The notes under the pieces were generated by a model. That model was not told the DNA's origin. It ran no database searches and saw nothing but the letters and a program-made list of their open reading frames with translations. 64,000 nucleotides of DNA from Pseudoxanthomonas indica (GTDB lineage: Bacteria; Pseudomonadota; Gammaproteobacteria; Xanthomonadales; Xanthomonadaceae): the NCBI RefSeq assembly GCF_900167565.1, contig NZ_FUZV01000002.1:1116001-1180000 (forward strand), read 5' to 3'. A program made the translations under genes and the position numbers. Shown one piece after another: positions 7,561-16,431 of this stretch; the stretch's first letter is position 1, and each line of letters begins with the position of its first letter.

Positions 7561-9633
7561 CTACGAGAAGTCGTAGTTCATCAACGGCCCGGGCGGCGCC
7601 AGGAAGTTGCCTTCCACGTAATCCACCATTGCCGTGAACAGGAAGCTCATCGTGCCCGCATCCTGCACGTGATCGGCAATGGTCAGGATCCCCAACGCCT
7701 GCGCACGCTCGGCGATTTCGCGGATCTTCTGCTGGCTCTCCGGCGAACGCACCAGATCCTCGGTGAAGCCGCGATCGATCTTGAGGAAGCCGGGCTGGAA
7801 ATGCGCCAGCAACTGGAACGAATCCAGCCCCGCGCCGAAATGCTCCAGCCCCAGCTGGCAACCCAGCTTCGAAGCACCCGCCTGAAACGCCTGCGCCTGC
7901 CGCAGATGCGTGAACACCTTGGCTTCCGAGGTTTCCAGCCACAGGCAATCGCCCGACACGTCATGCGCCGCCAGTCCCTTGGCGATCACCTGCAGCAGGC
8001 GATCGTCGCCGAATGACGACGGGCTGACCTTCACCAGCAACCGGCTCATGTGGCCACTGCGCTTGCGCTCGGCCAGCACCTCGATGGCACGGTTGACCAC
8101 CCAGCGATCGATGGCATCCAGCAACCCGTGGTCCTCGGCGATGCTCATGAACGCCGGCGGCATCACCAGCTCGCCGTTGGAATCCAGCCGCAGCAAGGCC
8201 TCGTAGACCTCGCCGGTCTCGCCCTGCAGGCTGACCACCGGCTGGAAGTGCAGCAGGAAATGATCGTTGGCCAGCGCATCCTTGAGCCGCTCGATCCAGT
8301 TCTGCACGCGCTCTTCCTCGGCGCGGTCGACGGCGCCGGGATCGAAAATCTCGCTGCGGTTGCCACCCAGGCTAGTGGCGGTCTGCAGGCTGTCGGTGGC
8401 GCGGGTCAGCACCTGGCCGACGCTGGCGATCTTCTCGCCGATCTGCACGCCGCCGATGCTGGCGGTCACCGAGGCCGAGCGTTCGCCCACGTTGAACACG
8501 TGCGAGGCGAAGGCCGCGCGCAGTTTTTCCGACAGGGCGGCGGTCTGCGCGTGGTTGCCCTTGAGCAGCACCGCGAACGTGCGCTCGCCAAAGCGGGCGG
8601 CGGTGGCCGAGCTGTCCAGCTTTTCGCTCAGGCGCTGGCCGAGGGCGGCCACCAGGGCGTCGGCCGAGTCGATGCCGATGTCCTGCAGCAGCCGCTGGTA
8701 GTGATCCGGCTCGATCAGCATCAGCGAGTAGAGTTCGCCGCGGGCGACCTGGCTGACCGCTTCTTCCAGCGCCTGCAGGAAAGTGGGGCGGTTGAGCAGG
8801 CCGGTGACCTGATCGCGCTGGCGCAGGTCTTCCACCTCGCGCGCCAGCTCGGGATCGAATTCCTCGCGACGGCGGAACACCACCTGCACGCAGGGCTCGC
8901 CCTCGTAGGTGGCGGTGGCGAATTCCAGGGTGGCCGGGAACTGATCGCCGTCCAGACTGCGCGCTTCCAGTTCAAAGCGCGGCGGCGGCGGTTCGCCCTT
9001 GCTCAGGCTCTTGAGCAGCTGCTTGAAGTCGTTGACGTACTGCGGCGCCACCAGATCCAGCAGCGACAGGCCTTCGACTTCGTCGAACGACTCGAAGCCG
9101 AGCATGTCCAGGTACGCCTCGTTGGCGCGGATGTGCATGCCTTCGTGGATGTAGGCGATGGGGTCGCGCGAGGAGGAAATCAGCGCATCGCAACGGCGTT
9201 CGGTCTCGCGCAGTTGCACATCCAGACGGCGCACCGCGCGGCGAGTCTCCAGATCGGACCATTCACCCCGCACCACCTGCAGCAGATGGTCGGGACGTCC
9301 GCGCAGGATCACCGCGCGCGCGCCCGCGGCCTGATCGGCCAGCAGTTCGCTTTCGACGATGGCGTCCGCCAGCACGATCACCGGGATGTCCTTGCCGCTG
9401 GCATCCACCGTGGACAGCACCTGCTGCAGCGCCAGGCCCTTGGCCGATCGCGAGGCGAGTACCAGGTCCATGGGCTGGGAGGCGACCATCTGCGCCAGTT
9501 CGTCGCTGTCCAGCGGCCGCAACGGGCGCACGGCGATGCCTCCGTTCCGCAGCGCGCTGACGATGCTCTCGGCGTCCTCGCCACTGTCTTCGACGATGGT
9601 CAAACGGAGGGTGGTGTCTTTGCCGACGTGCAT
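7561..9633 (-). CDS. FimX-like REC-PAS-GGDEF-EAL protein (degenerate c-di-GMP receptor)
   Basis: 690 residues. Order: receiver-like domain (about 10-125, with a VEDSGED start), PAS (about 145-255), GGDEF (about 270-430) and EAL (about 440-685). The GGDEF active site reads FGERTF, so cyclase activity is very unlikely. The EAL domain keeps YEALLRL, but the metal-binding DDFG-type loop is LEHFGAGLDS and other ligands are altered, so it probably binds rather than hydrolyses c-di-GMP. This is the FimX (Filp) architecture that controls type IV pilus assembly through a PilZ protein. It is followed on the same strand by nothing obviously related; epmB lies upstream in the same direction. Confidence 0.82.
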   Translation of the reverse strand: MHVGKDTTLRLTIVEDSGEDAESIVSALRNGGIAVRPLRPLDSDELAQMVASQPMDLVLASRSAKGLALQQVLSTVDASGKDIPVIVLADAIVESELLADQAAGARAVILRGRPDHLLQVVRGEWSDLETRRAVRRLDVQLRETERRCDALISSSRDPIAYIHEGMHIRANEAYLDMLGFESFDEVEGLSLLDLVAPQYVNDFKQLLKSLSKGEPPPPRFELEARSLDGDQFPATLEFATATYEGEPCVQVVFRRREEFDPELAREVEDLRQRDQVTGLLNRPTFLQALEEAVSQVARGELYSLMLIEPDHYQRLLQDIGIDSADALVAALGQRLSEKLDSSATAARFGERTFAVLLKGNHAQTAALSEKLRAAFASHVFNVGERSASVTASIGGVQIGEKIASVGQVLTRATDSLQTATSLGGNRSEIFDPGAVDRAEEERVQNWIERLKDALANDHFLLHFQPVVSLQGETGEVYEALLRLDSNGELVMPPAFMSIAEDHGLLDAIDRWVVNRAIEVLAERKRSGHMSRLLVKVSPSSFGDDRLLQVIAKGLAAHDVSGDCLWLETSEAKVFTHLRQAQAFQAGASKLGCQLGLEHFGAGLDSFQLLAHFQPGFLKIDRGFTEDLVRSPESQQKIREIAERAQALGILTIADHVQDAGTMSFLFTAMVDYVEGNFLAPPGPLMNYDFS

Positions 9634-9765
9634 GCAGCGCTTCCCACAGGAGAGCGGGTTTAATACACGATGGCGCAGGCAGCGTCCATGGCATCAGTCA
9701 ATTAGCTGACGCAGTTCCCACGTTGGATGAGGGACGGGGCGGGCCCGGGCGAATCCCGGCCAGGG

Positions 9766-10833
9766 TCAAACCGGTGACGCGATGGAGGCCAGGCCGGCGC
9801 TGTCGTCGGTGTCCCACAGCGGCCGCTTGCCGCTATCCCCGGCGACTTCACGCACCAGGCGTGGCACCAGGTAGCCCGACAGGCGGGCCCGCAGCTGGGC
9901 GTGCAGATCCAGCGCCCGCACGTCGTCCACCTCGAAGTGGGCCACGCCGGCCACGCGATCCAACTGGTGCAGGTAGTAGGGCAACACGCCGGCGGCAAAG
10001 CCGCGCTCGCTGAGGGCGACCAGGCTGTCGACATCGTCGTTGACGCCGCGCAGCAGCACGGCCTGGTTGAGCAGGGTGACGCCGGCGCCACGCAAATCGG
10101 CCAGGGCCGCGTCGACGGAGGCGTCGAACTCGTTGGCGTGGTTGGCGTGGATGACCAGGGTGACCGGCCAGGGCAGGGCCGAAAGCCAACGCAGCAGGCC
10201 GGCGTCCACGCGTTCGGGCAGCACCACCGGCAGCCGGCTGTGGATGCGCAGGCGCTTGAGGTGGGGAATGCCGGCCAGGGCCTGAGTCAGCTCCTCCAGC
10301 TTGGAGGTGGCCAGGGACAGCGGATCGCCGCCGGACAGCAGGACTTCCTCGATGCTGTCGTCGGCGGCGATAGTCGCCACCGCTTCGCGCCAACCCTCGC
10401 GTGCGGCGGTCTCTTCGGCATACGGGTAGTGCCGGCGGAAGCAGTAGCGGCAATTGATCGCGCAGCTGCCGGTGGCGATCAGCAGGGCGCGGCCTCGGTA
10501 CTTCTGCAGTACGCCGGTGGCCGTGCGGGCGGCGGCATCGCCGACCGCGTCCAGGGAGAAGCCGGGCGCGGGCCGCATTTCGTCGTCCAGAGGCAGGACC
10601 TGGCGCAGCAACGGGTCATGGGCGTCACCCACGCGCATGCGCGCGACAAACCCACGCGGCACCCGCAGCGGGAACTGCGCGGCCGCTTCCGGCGACAGCC
10701 GTGCGGCCAGCGATTCCAGGCCCAGCAGGGCCAGCAATTCGTGCGGATCGCGCACCGCCTGCCGCCAGGCGTCCTGCCAGCGGGGCTGGGCCAGGATGGC
10801 GGGCTGCATCGGGCGGGGGGCTGCGGTTATCAT
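9766..10833 (-). CDS. epmB: EF-P beta-lysylation protein EpmB (lysine 2,3-aminomutase family)
   Basis: 355 residues. Radical SAM/PLP enzyme that turns (S)-alpha-lysine into (R)-beta-lysine for attachment to elongation factor P. The radical-SAM cysteines are in [37 protein letters not shown] and the downstream PLP-binding region follow the YjeK pattern. It is divergent from efp, its target protein, separated by 104 bases, which is the usual association. No epmA is in the window. The 5' region contains a terminator-shaped hairpin ending 12 bases before the start codon, described separately. Confidence 0.93.
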   Translation of the reverse strand: MITAAPRPMQPAILAQPRWQDAWRQAVRDPHELLALLGLESLAARLSPEAAAQFPLRVPRGFVARMRVGDAHDPLLRQVLPLDDEMRPAPGFSLDAVGDAAARTATGVLQKYRGRALLIATGSCAINCRYCFRRHYPYAEETAAREGWREAVATIAADDSIEEVLLSGGDPLSLATSKLEELTQALAGIPHLKRLRIHSRLPVVLPERVDAGLLRWLSALPWPVTLVIHANHANEFDASVDAALADLRGAGVTLLNQAVLLRGVNDDVDSLVALSERGFAAGVLPYYLHQLDRVAGVAHFEVDDVRALDLHAQLRARLSGYLVPRLVREVAGDSGKRPLWDTDDSAGLASIASPV

Positions 10834-10845
10834 GGGCGGGTCTGC

Positions 10846-10874
10846 AAAAACGAAAGCCCGCCATGCATGGCGGG
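10846..10874 (-). terminator. terminator-shaped hairpin just upstream of epmB
   Basis: The perfect 18-bp palindrome CCCGCCATGCATGGCGGG (10857-10874) is followed, in the epmB direction, by CTTTCGTTTTTG. Stem of 7 bp with a TGCA loop. It ends 12 bases before the epmB ATG, so it can only act on transcripts entering epmB from its own promoter region, or as a protein site for the divergent promoters. Attenuation is a possibility. Confidence 0.55.
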
Positions 10875-10937
10875 TTCCCCATTCTATCCGGCCGGCCGCC
10901 TTTCGCGGCGGGCCTGCCTTACCCCAAGGAGTGCCCC

Positions 10938-11504
10938 ATGGCCAGTTACGGCATGAACGACGTCAAGAACGGGATGAAGATCCTGGTGAACAACGAGCCG
11001 TCCATCATCAGCGATACCGAATACGTCAAGCCGGGCAAGGGCCAGGCCTTCACCCGCGTGAAGTACCGCCAGATCCGCACCGGTCGCGTGCAGGAAATCA
11101 CCATGAAGAGCACCGACTCGGTCGAGGCCGCCGACGTGGTGGATACCGACATGCAGTACCTGTATTCGGATGGCGAGTACTGGCACTTCATGCAGCAGGA
11201 AACCTTCGAGCAGGTGCAGGCCGACAAGGCCGGCATGGCCGGCGCCGAGAAGTGGCTGAAGGGTGAGGAAGACTGCGTGGTCACCCTCTACAACGGCACG
11301 CCGATCCAGGTGACCCCGCCGAACTTCGTCGAGCTCAAGATCGTCGAGACCGACCCGGGCGTGCGCGGCGACACCTCCGGCGGCGGCGGCAAGCCGGCCA
11401 CGCTGGAAACCGGCGCGGTGGTGCGCGTGCCGCTGTTCGTCAACCAGGACGAAATCGTCAAGGTCGACACCCGCTCGGGCGAGTACGTCAGCCGCGTCAA
11501 GTAA
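10938..11504 (+). CDS. efp: elongation factor P
   Basis: 188 residues from ATG 10938, with AAGGAG seven bases before it. EF-P relieves ribosome stalling at consecutive prolines. The three beta-barrel domains are complete: KOW-like domain with the modification loop, where K34 in [10 protein letters not shown] is the residue that is beta-lysylated by EpmA/EpmB; OB domain; and C-terminal domain with [27 protein letters not shown]. The lysine form, not arginine, agrees with the divergent epmB gene. A terminator follows at 11589. Confidence 0.98.
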   Translation: MASYGMNDVKNGMKILVNNEPSIISDTEYVKPGKGQAFTRVKYRQIRTGRVQEITMKSTDSVEAADVVDTDMQYLYSDGEYWHFMQQETFEQVQADKAGMAGAEKWLKGEEDCVVTLYNGTPIQVTPPNFVELKIVETDPGVRGDTSGGGGKPATLETGAVVRVPLFVNQDEIVKVDTRSGEYVSRVK

Positions 11505-11551
11505 TTGGTGAAGGCGCGTCCCGGCGTGGATGCGCTTGCCGAAGCGCCATG

Positions 11552-11572
11552 TGCGGCTTGCGCCGCTCCTAC
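11552..11572 (-). repeat. GTAGGAG-type intergenic repeat, single copy
   Basis: Read leftwards: GTAGGAGCGGCGCAAGCCGC, a short imperfect hairpin after GTAGGAG. The same head and internal inverted repeat recur at 15180, 16296 and 16409, so it belongs to a dispersed REP-like family of this genome. Confidence 0.6.
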
Positions 11573-11588
11573 CGGGGATGCCGGCATA

Positions 11589-11619
11589 CGGCCCGGATTC
11601 ACCGGGCCGTTGCTGTTTT
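11589..11619 (+). terminator. Rho-independent terminator of efp
   Basis: Perfect 8-bp stem CGGCCCGG / CCGGGCCG with an ATTCA loop, followed by TTGCTGTTTTC. It ends 12 bases before the next start codon, between efp and the amidohydrolase gene. Confidence 0.8.
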
Positions 11620-11631
11620 CAAGGAAACCGA

Positions 11632-12972
11632 ATGAGCCACGACGTTCTTCCCGAAACTTGCGACCTGCTGATTGAAGCCGGCTTCGTCATTCCGGTGGTC
11701 CCGCACGCGGTGGTGCTGGAAGATCACGCCGTGGCCGTGCGTGGCAGCGAGATCGTGGCGATTCTGCCCATCGCCGAAGCTCGCCAGCGCTACGCCGCCG
11801 CACAGACCATTTCGCGGCCCGAGGCGGCGTTGCTGCCGGGCATGGTCAACGCGCACACACACAACCCGATGACCCTGCTGCGTGGCGTGGCCGATGACCT
11901 GCCGCTGATGGAATGGCTGCAGAACCATATCTGGCCAGTGGAGGCGGCGGTGATCGGGCCGGAGTTTGTCGCCGACGGCATGGCGCTGGCGATTGCCGAG
12001 ATGATTCGTGGTGGCACCACCTGCGCCAACGAAAACTACTTTTTCCCCGACGTGCAGGCCGCGGTCTACAAGCGCCATGGTTTCCGCGCGCGGGTGGGCC
12101 TGCCGGTGATCGATTTCCCCACCGCCTGGGCCAAGACTTCGGACGAATACTTTGATCGCGCCGGTGAAGTGCATGACCAATGGCGTGGCGACGCGCTGAT
12201 TGGAACCACCTTTGCGCCGCACGCGCCGTACACGGTCAATGACGCCAATTTCGAGCGCGTACGCATGCTCTCGGATCAACTCGACGTGCCGGTGCACCTG
12301 CACACCCACGAGACCGCGCAGGAAATCGCCGATTCACTGCAGCAGCACGGTCAGCGGCCGCTGGCGCGGTTGGATCGTCTGGGCCTGGTCAACGATCGGC
12401 TGATCGCCGTGCACATGACCCAGCTCACCGAGGCCGAGATTCATCTGTGCGCCGAGCGTGGCGTGTCGGTGGTGCATTGTCCGGAATCCAACCTCAAGCT
12501 GGCCTCCGGCTTCTGCCCGGCCTGCGCCTTGCAGCGCGCCGGGGTCAACCTGGCGATCGGCACCGACGGCTGCGCCAGCAACAACGACCTGGACATGTTC
12601 AGCGAAACCCGCACCGCCGCGCAGCTGGCCAAGGCGGTGGCCAACGACGCCACCGCGCTCGACGCGGCCAGCGCGCTGCACGCGGCCACGCTGGGCGGCG
12701 CGCGCGCGCTGGGTTTTGGCGATCTGATTGGTTCCATCGAAGCCGGCAAGCAGGCCGACCTGATCTGCGTGGATCTGGGCGCGCTGGAAACCCAGCCGCT
12801 GCATCACGTGGTCTCGCAGCTGATCTACGCCACCGGCCGCCACCAGGTCAGCGATGTCTGGATTGCCGGCAAGGCACGCATGCAACAGCGCGTGCTGGTG
12901 GATATCGACACCGCCGCGTTGATCGCCAACGCGCGCCAATGGCGCGAACGCATCCGCACGCTGCACGGCTGA
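11632..12972 (+). CDS. mtaD: TRZ/ATZ-family amidohydrolase, probable MTA/SAH (or related) deaminase
   Basis: 446 residues from ATG 11632 with AAGGAA six bases before it; the frame extends upstream only through the efp terminator. Metal-dependent amidohydrolase that deaminates 5'-methylthioadenosine, S-adenosylhomocysteine or a related adenine/guanine derivative. Metal ligands are visible: [18 protein letters not shown] (HxH), [33 protein letters not shown] and [16 protein letters not shown]. The substrate within this subfamily cannot be fixed from motifs. It precedes ubiG by 58 bases; both consume or produce SAM-cycle metabolites, which fits SAH recycling. Confidence 0.85.
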   Translation: MSHDVLPETCDLLIEAGFVIPVVPHAVVLEDHAVAVRGSEIVAILPIAEARQRYAAAQTISRPEAALLPGMVNAHTHNPMTLLRGVADDLPLMEWLQNHIWPVEAAVIGPEFVADGMALAIAEMIRGGTTCANENYFFPDVQAAVYKRHGFRARVGLPVIDFPTAWAKTSDEYFDRAGEVHDQWRGDALIGTTFAPHAPYTVNDANFERVRMLSDQLDVPVHLHTHETAQEIADSLQQHGQRPLARLDRLGLVNDRLIAVHMTQLTEAEIHLCAERGVSVVHCPESNLKLASGFCPACALQRAGVNLAIGTDGCASNNDLDMFSETRTAAQLAKAVANDATALDAASALHAATLGGARALGFGDLIGSIEAGKQADLICVDLGALETQPLHHVVSQLIYATGRHQVSDVWIAGKARMQQRVLVDIDTAALIANARQWRERIRTLHG

Positions 12973-13030
12973 CCTTGCTGTAGCGAACCGTATTGCTTGC
13001 GCTGGCCCGGCCAGCGCGGAGAATGAGCGC

Positions 13031-13747
13031 ATGAACGAATCTACCGCGGCATCCGAGAATTTCAGCCAGGCCGAACTGGACAAGTTCGGCGCCCTGGCCA
13101 ATCGCTGGTGGGACGAGCAGGGACCGCAGAAGGCGCTGCATGCGCTCAATCCGGTGCGGCTGGAGTACGTGCGCCAGCGCGTCTCCCTCACTGGCGCGCG
13201 CGTACTGGACGTGGGCTGCGGTGGTGGCCTGTTGAGTGAGGCACTGGCGCGTGCTGGCGCGCAGGTGACGGCCATCGACCTGGCGCCGGAGCTGATCAAG
13301 GTGGCGCGCCTGCACCGCTTGGAATCGGGCGTGCAGGTCGACTACCAACTACGTCCGGTGGAATCACTGGCCGAAGAAATGCCCGGCCAGTTCGACGCCG
13401 TGACCTGCATGGAAATGCTCGAGCATGTGCCGGATCCAGCGGCAATCATTGCCGCCTGCGCGCAGCTGCTCAAGCCGGGCGGCCGCCTGTTCCTGTCCAC
13501 CTTGAACCGCACGCCGGCCGCGTTTGCGCTGGCGATTGTCGGCGCCGAGTACATCGCCCGCCTGCTGCCCACCGGCACCCATCACTACCAGGATTTCATC
13601 AAGCCGGCTGAACTGGCCGCCTGGCTGCGCGCCGCCGGTTTGCAGTTGGAGGATGTCAGCGGCCTGGCGTACGAGCCCTGGCGCGAACGCGCGCGCTTGA
13701 GTTCGCGCACCGACGTCAACTACCTGGCCTGTGCGGTGAAGGCGTGA
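13031..13747 (+). CDS. ubiG: ubiquinone biosynthesis O-methyltransferase UbiG
   Basis: 238 residues. SAM-dependent enzyme for both O-methylation steps of ubiquinone synthesis. [21 protein letters not shown] is the family signature; [16 protein letters not shown] is SAM motif [12 protein letters not shown] and [12 protein letters not shown] follow as in UbiG orthologues. Its TGA overlaps the GTG start of the phosphatase gene downstream (GTGA), so the two are coupled, an arrangement common in gammaproteobacteria. Confidence 0.96.
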   Translation: MNESTAASENFSQAELDKFGALANRWWDEQGPQKALHALNPVRLEYVRQRVSLTGARVLDVGCGGGLLSEALARAGAQVTAIDLAPELIKVARLHRLESGVQVDYQLRPVESLAEEMPGQFDAVTCMEMLEHVPDPAAIIAACAQLLKPGGRLFLSTLNRTPAAFALAIVGAEYIARLLPTGTHHYQDFIKPAELAAWLRAAGLQLEDVSGLAYEPWRERARLSSRTDVNYLACAVKA

Positions 13748-14433
13748 GCGCTGCCGCCTCGGCGCGCTTCCCGCGCGCGGTGTTGTTCGATCTGGATGGC
13801 ACGCTGCTCGACAGCGCGCCTGACTTTGTCGCCTGCGTCAATCGCATGCGCGCCGCGCGCGAACTGGCGCCGATCAGCCTGGAGCAACTTCGCCCACAAG
13901 TGTCCAAGGGCTCGCGGGCGATGCTGTCGGTGGCCTTTCCCGAATGGGCGCCGGCTGATCGCGAAGCGCTGGTGCCGGAGTTCCTCGACTTGTATCTGCA
14001 GGAACTGGGCCGGCATAGCCAGTTGTTCGACGGCGTGGACCAGATGCTGGCGGCGCTGGAAGCCGACGGTGCGGTCTGGGGCATCGTCACCAACAAGCCC
14101 GAGTACCTGGCGCGCGAGATCCTGCCGCAGCTGGGGTGGCAGGAGCGCTGCGCGGTGCTGATCGGCGGCGACACCCTGGCCGAGAAGAAGCCGCATCCCT
14201 TGCCCTTGCTGGTGGCCGCCGAGCGGATCGGTTTCGATCCCGGCGCCTGCGTGTATGTCGGCGATGACGAGCGCGACATCGTCGCCGCCCGTGCGGCCGG
14301 CATGCCCTCGGTGGCCGCGCTGTGGGGCTACCGTTTGCACGATGACAATCCCGCCAGCTGGCAGGCCGAGGTCATGCTCGACAGCGCGGACGCCCTGTGC
14401 CAGGCCGAAGCCTGGCCCGCCACGGCGATCTAG
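13744..14433 (+). CDS. gph: HAD phosphatase, phosphoglycolate phosphatase / MupP type
   Basis: 229 residues from a GTG that overlaps ubiG. HAD hydrolase motif [14 protein letters not shown], motif II in GIVTNKPE, motif III lysine in [10 protein letters not shown] and motif [18 protein letters not shown] are all intact, with the usual helical cap. Most databases call this phosphoglycolate phosphatase, but in Pseudomonas the gene in this ubiG-linked position is MupP, N-acetylmuramate-6-phosphate phosphatase of peptidoglycan recycling. The sequence alone does not separate the two. Confidence 0.85.
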   Translation: MSAAASARFPRAVLFDLDGTLLDSAPDFVACVNRMRAARELAPISLEQLRPQVSKGSRAMLSVAFPEWAPADREALVPEFLDLYLQELGRHSQLFDGVDQMLAALEADGAVWGIVTNKPEYLAREILPQLGWQERCAVLIGGDTLAEKKPHPLPLLVAAERIGFDPGACVYVGDDERDIVAARAAGMPSVAALWGYRLHDDNPASWQAEVMLDSADALCQAEAWPATAI

Positions 14434-14436
14434 ACC

Positions 14437-15147
14437 GTGGCCGACAGCAGCGCCCTCGACAGCTTCCTGGACAAGTGGCGGACGCGCTGGCCGGAATGGA
14501 GCGTGGGTGAAACCTTTGTTGCGCCGGAACGCCGCGCCCTTGCCGTGGCCTGGTTCGCCCTGCAGCAGGAGTTCGAAGATGCCATGAACATTGCCGGCGA
14601 GACCCTGCCGGCCGATGCCAAGCTGGCCTGGTGGGGCGAGGAATTGCACGGCTGGGCCCAGCAACGTTCGCGGCATCCGCTGGGGCGGGTGCTGGAGCCC
14701 GTGCGTGCTGACTGGACGGGCCTGGCCAACGGGTTGCCCTTGCTGATCCAGGCGCGCGAGCCGGCCGCCAGCAGCGCCGACGCCTTCGCCCAGTTGCTGC
14801 CCTGGGGCGAGGCGATGGCGCGCGTGGAAAGCGTGGTGCTGGGCGGACAACCTTCGCCGCAGCTGTTCGTCGTGCAGGCCCTGGCGCAGCGGATGATCGA
14901 GGCGCACGTGGCGGCGCCGCCGCAGGATCAGTCCGGCACGGAGACGGGGGCGCGCCAGCTTGGCTGGGCCACGACCTTGCTGCGTGCGTGGCCGGCGTTT
15001 CGCCTGGCTGCGCCAGAACGTCGGTTGTGGGCGAGCTACTCGCGTGCTCGCTTGCAGCGGTTCGTGCAGGCTGGCGGGAAGGAAGTGGCATTGCCTTCGC
15101 GGCTGCGCCTGCTGATCGGTTCGTGGCGGCAGGTGATTGGCGGATAG
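14437..15147 (+). CDS. degenerate phytoene/squalene synthase-fold protein
   Basis: 236 residues from a GTG three bases after the phosphatase stop. The pattern resembles head-to-head prenyl synthases: AWFALQQEFEDAMNIAGE sits where the first Asp-rich motif would be, KLAWWGEELHGWAQQRSRHPL resembles the following helix, and ARQLGWATTLLRAWPAF occupies the second Asp-rich motif position, but the metal-binding aspartates are missing in both. Catalysis therefore looks unlikely. An assembly-factor role, as for the NDUFAF6 branch of this fold, is conceivable but unproven. Family assignment is from pattern similarity only. Confidence 0.5.
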   Translation: MADSSALDSFLDKWRTRWPEWSVGETFVAPERRALAVAWFALQQEFEDAMNIAGETLPADAKLAWWGEELHGWAQQRSRHPLGRVLEPVRADWTGLANGLPLLIQAREPAASSADAFAQLLPWGEAMARVESVVLGGQPSPQLFVVQALAQRMIEAHVAAPPQDQSGTETGARQLGWATTLLRAWPAFRLAAPERRLWASYSRARLQRFVQAGGKEVALPSRLRLLIGSWRQVIGG

Positions 15148-15179
15148 CGTTGGTGCTTACGTCGTCCGGGCTCGCCGGT

Positions 15180-15202
15180 TTCGGGCCTGAAGGCCCTCCT
15201 AC
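15180..15202 (-). repeat. GTAGGAG-type intergenic repeat
   Basis: Read leftwards: GTAGGAGGGCCTTCAGGCCC followed by GAA. GGGCCT/AGGCCC forms a short hairpin. Same family as 11552 and the pair at 16296/16409. It lies in the 193-base gap before folE2, which otherwise holds only the folE2 promoter region (TACAAT at 15304 is a possible -10). Confidence 0.65.
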
Positions 15203-15340
15203 CCAGGGCTGGCGGGGACTTCTGCATTGGCATTGCCAATTGCGCCCATAGCCGCTCGAATCGGCTGTAACTCACTGTTCTGCCAAGGGGCGCGGGGCAG
15301 GGGGTACAATGCGCGCCACGTTTTCCTCCCCCTGTTGATC

Positions 15341-16273
15341 ATGGCCACTGTTCCTCCCGCGGCGCCCCGCGCCGACCTGCCCGACGTCGCCCACCAGAGC
15401 GTGCCGTTGGCGCGTGCGCTGGACTGGGTGGGCATGGAAGGCATCGCCTTGCCGATTCGCATCGCCGATGGCGAAGGCGGTCAGTTGCAGGTGCCGGCCA
15501 ACATCGATGTCTTCGTCAACCTGACCAATCCCGATGCGCGCGGCATCCACATGTCGCGGCTCTACCTGCACCTGCAGGATGGCCTGGCGCGTGAGGTGAT
15601 CACCCCGGCCGGGCTGCGCCATCTGCTGCAGGAAGGCGTCGCATCACAACAGGGTCTGGCAGACCAGGCGCGCATCGTCCTGCGCTATGAGGCGCTGTTG
15701 CGTCGCAAGGCGCTGGAAAGCGACTACTCGGGCTGGAAGCGCTATCCGGTGGAAATTGAAGCCACCCTGGTGGAAGGTCACCTGCACCTGGCCCTGAGCG
15801 TGGCGGTGGAATATTCCAGCACTTGCCCGGCGTCGGCAGCGCTGTCGCGCCAGGCCAATGCCGAGCGTTTCGCCGGCGACTTCGCCGCCGCGCATCCGCT
15901 GTCGGTGGGCGTGGTCCGCGATTGGCTGGCATCCGAGCGCGGCCTCGCCGCGACACCGCATGCGCAGCGCAGCCGCGCCAGCGTGCGGGTGGAGCTGCGT
16001 CCGCAGTTCGATGAGCTGCCGTTGGTGGCGCTGATCGACGGCATCGAAGCCGCGCTCGGCACGCCGGTGCAGACTGCGGTCAAACGTGTGGACGAGCAGG
16101 CCTTCGCCCGCCTCAATGCGGAGAACCTGATGTTCTGCGAAGACGCGGCCCGTCGTGTCGCCGGAGCGCTCTCGCAGGATCCGCGCGTGGCCCGCTTCGA
16201 AGCGACCGTCGCCCACTTCGAAAGCCTGCATCCGCATGACGCGGTGGCGCGGGTCAGCGGTACCAACGCCTGA
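15341..16273 (+). CDS. folE2: GTP cyclohydrolase IB (FolE2)
   Basis: 310 residues from ATG 15341; the frame is open further upstream through the repeat region, but the family starts here. Converts GTP to 7,8-dihydroneopterin triphosphate for folate synthesis. It is the T-fold type-IB enzyme rather than FolE: PDVAHQSVPLARALDWVGMEG at the N-terminus, IHMSRLY, the metal-binding cysteine C162 in VEYSSTCPASAALSRQ, and the C-terminal ARFEATVAHFESLHPHDA. FolE2 tolerates low zinc and in many bacteria is under Zur control; no obvious Zur box was seen. Confidence 0.95.
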   Translation: MATVPPAAPRADLPDVAHQSVPLARALDWVGMEGIALPIRIADGEGGQLQVPANIDVFVNLTNPDARGIHMSRLYLHLQDGLAREVITPAGLRHLLQEGVASQQGLADQARIVLRYEALLRRKALESDYSGWKRYPVEIEATLVEGHLHLALSVAVEYSSTCPASAALSRQANAERFAGDFAAAHPLSVGVVRDWLASERGLAATPHAQRSRASVRVELRPQFDELPLVALIDGIEAALGTPVQTAVKRVDEQAFARLNAENLMFCEDAARRVAGALSQDPRVARFEATVAHFESLHPHDAVARVSGTNA

Positions 16274-16295
16274 GTGGGAAGCGGCACGGCTACCT

Positions 16296-16431
16296 GTAGG
16301 AGGGGCTTCAGCCCCGAACCAAGCAGCACTTGAGTCGCCTACGCATTAGGTCCCAAGCGGGATGCACGCCGGCGAGTCATCGCCTTCGCTTTCTGCGGGT
16401 CCACCGGCTTCGGGGCTTAAGCCCCTCCTAC
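16296..16431. repeat. inverted pair of GTAGGAG-type repeats (BIME-like)
   Basis: The copy at 16296-16318 reads GTAGGAGGGGCTTCAGCCCC then GAA; the copy at 16409-16431 is its reverse complement with one change (TTAAG for TGAAG). The 90 bases between them show no gene. The TAG stop codon of the M23 peptidase gene lies inside the right-hand copy. Confidence 0.75.

Noticed and set aside
8050..9663. 537-residue ORF antisense to the FimX-like gene
   Set aside because: Composition typical of the complementary strand (His, Gln, Ala, Gly); no domain.
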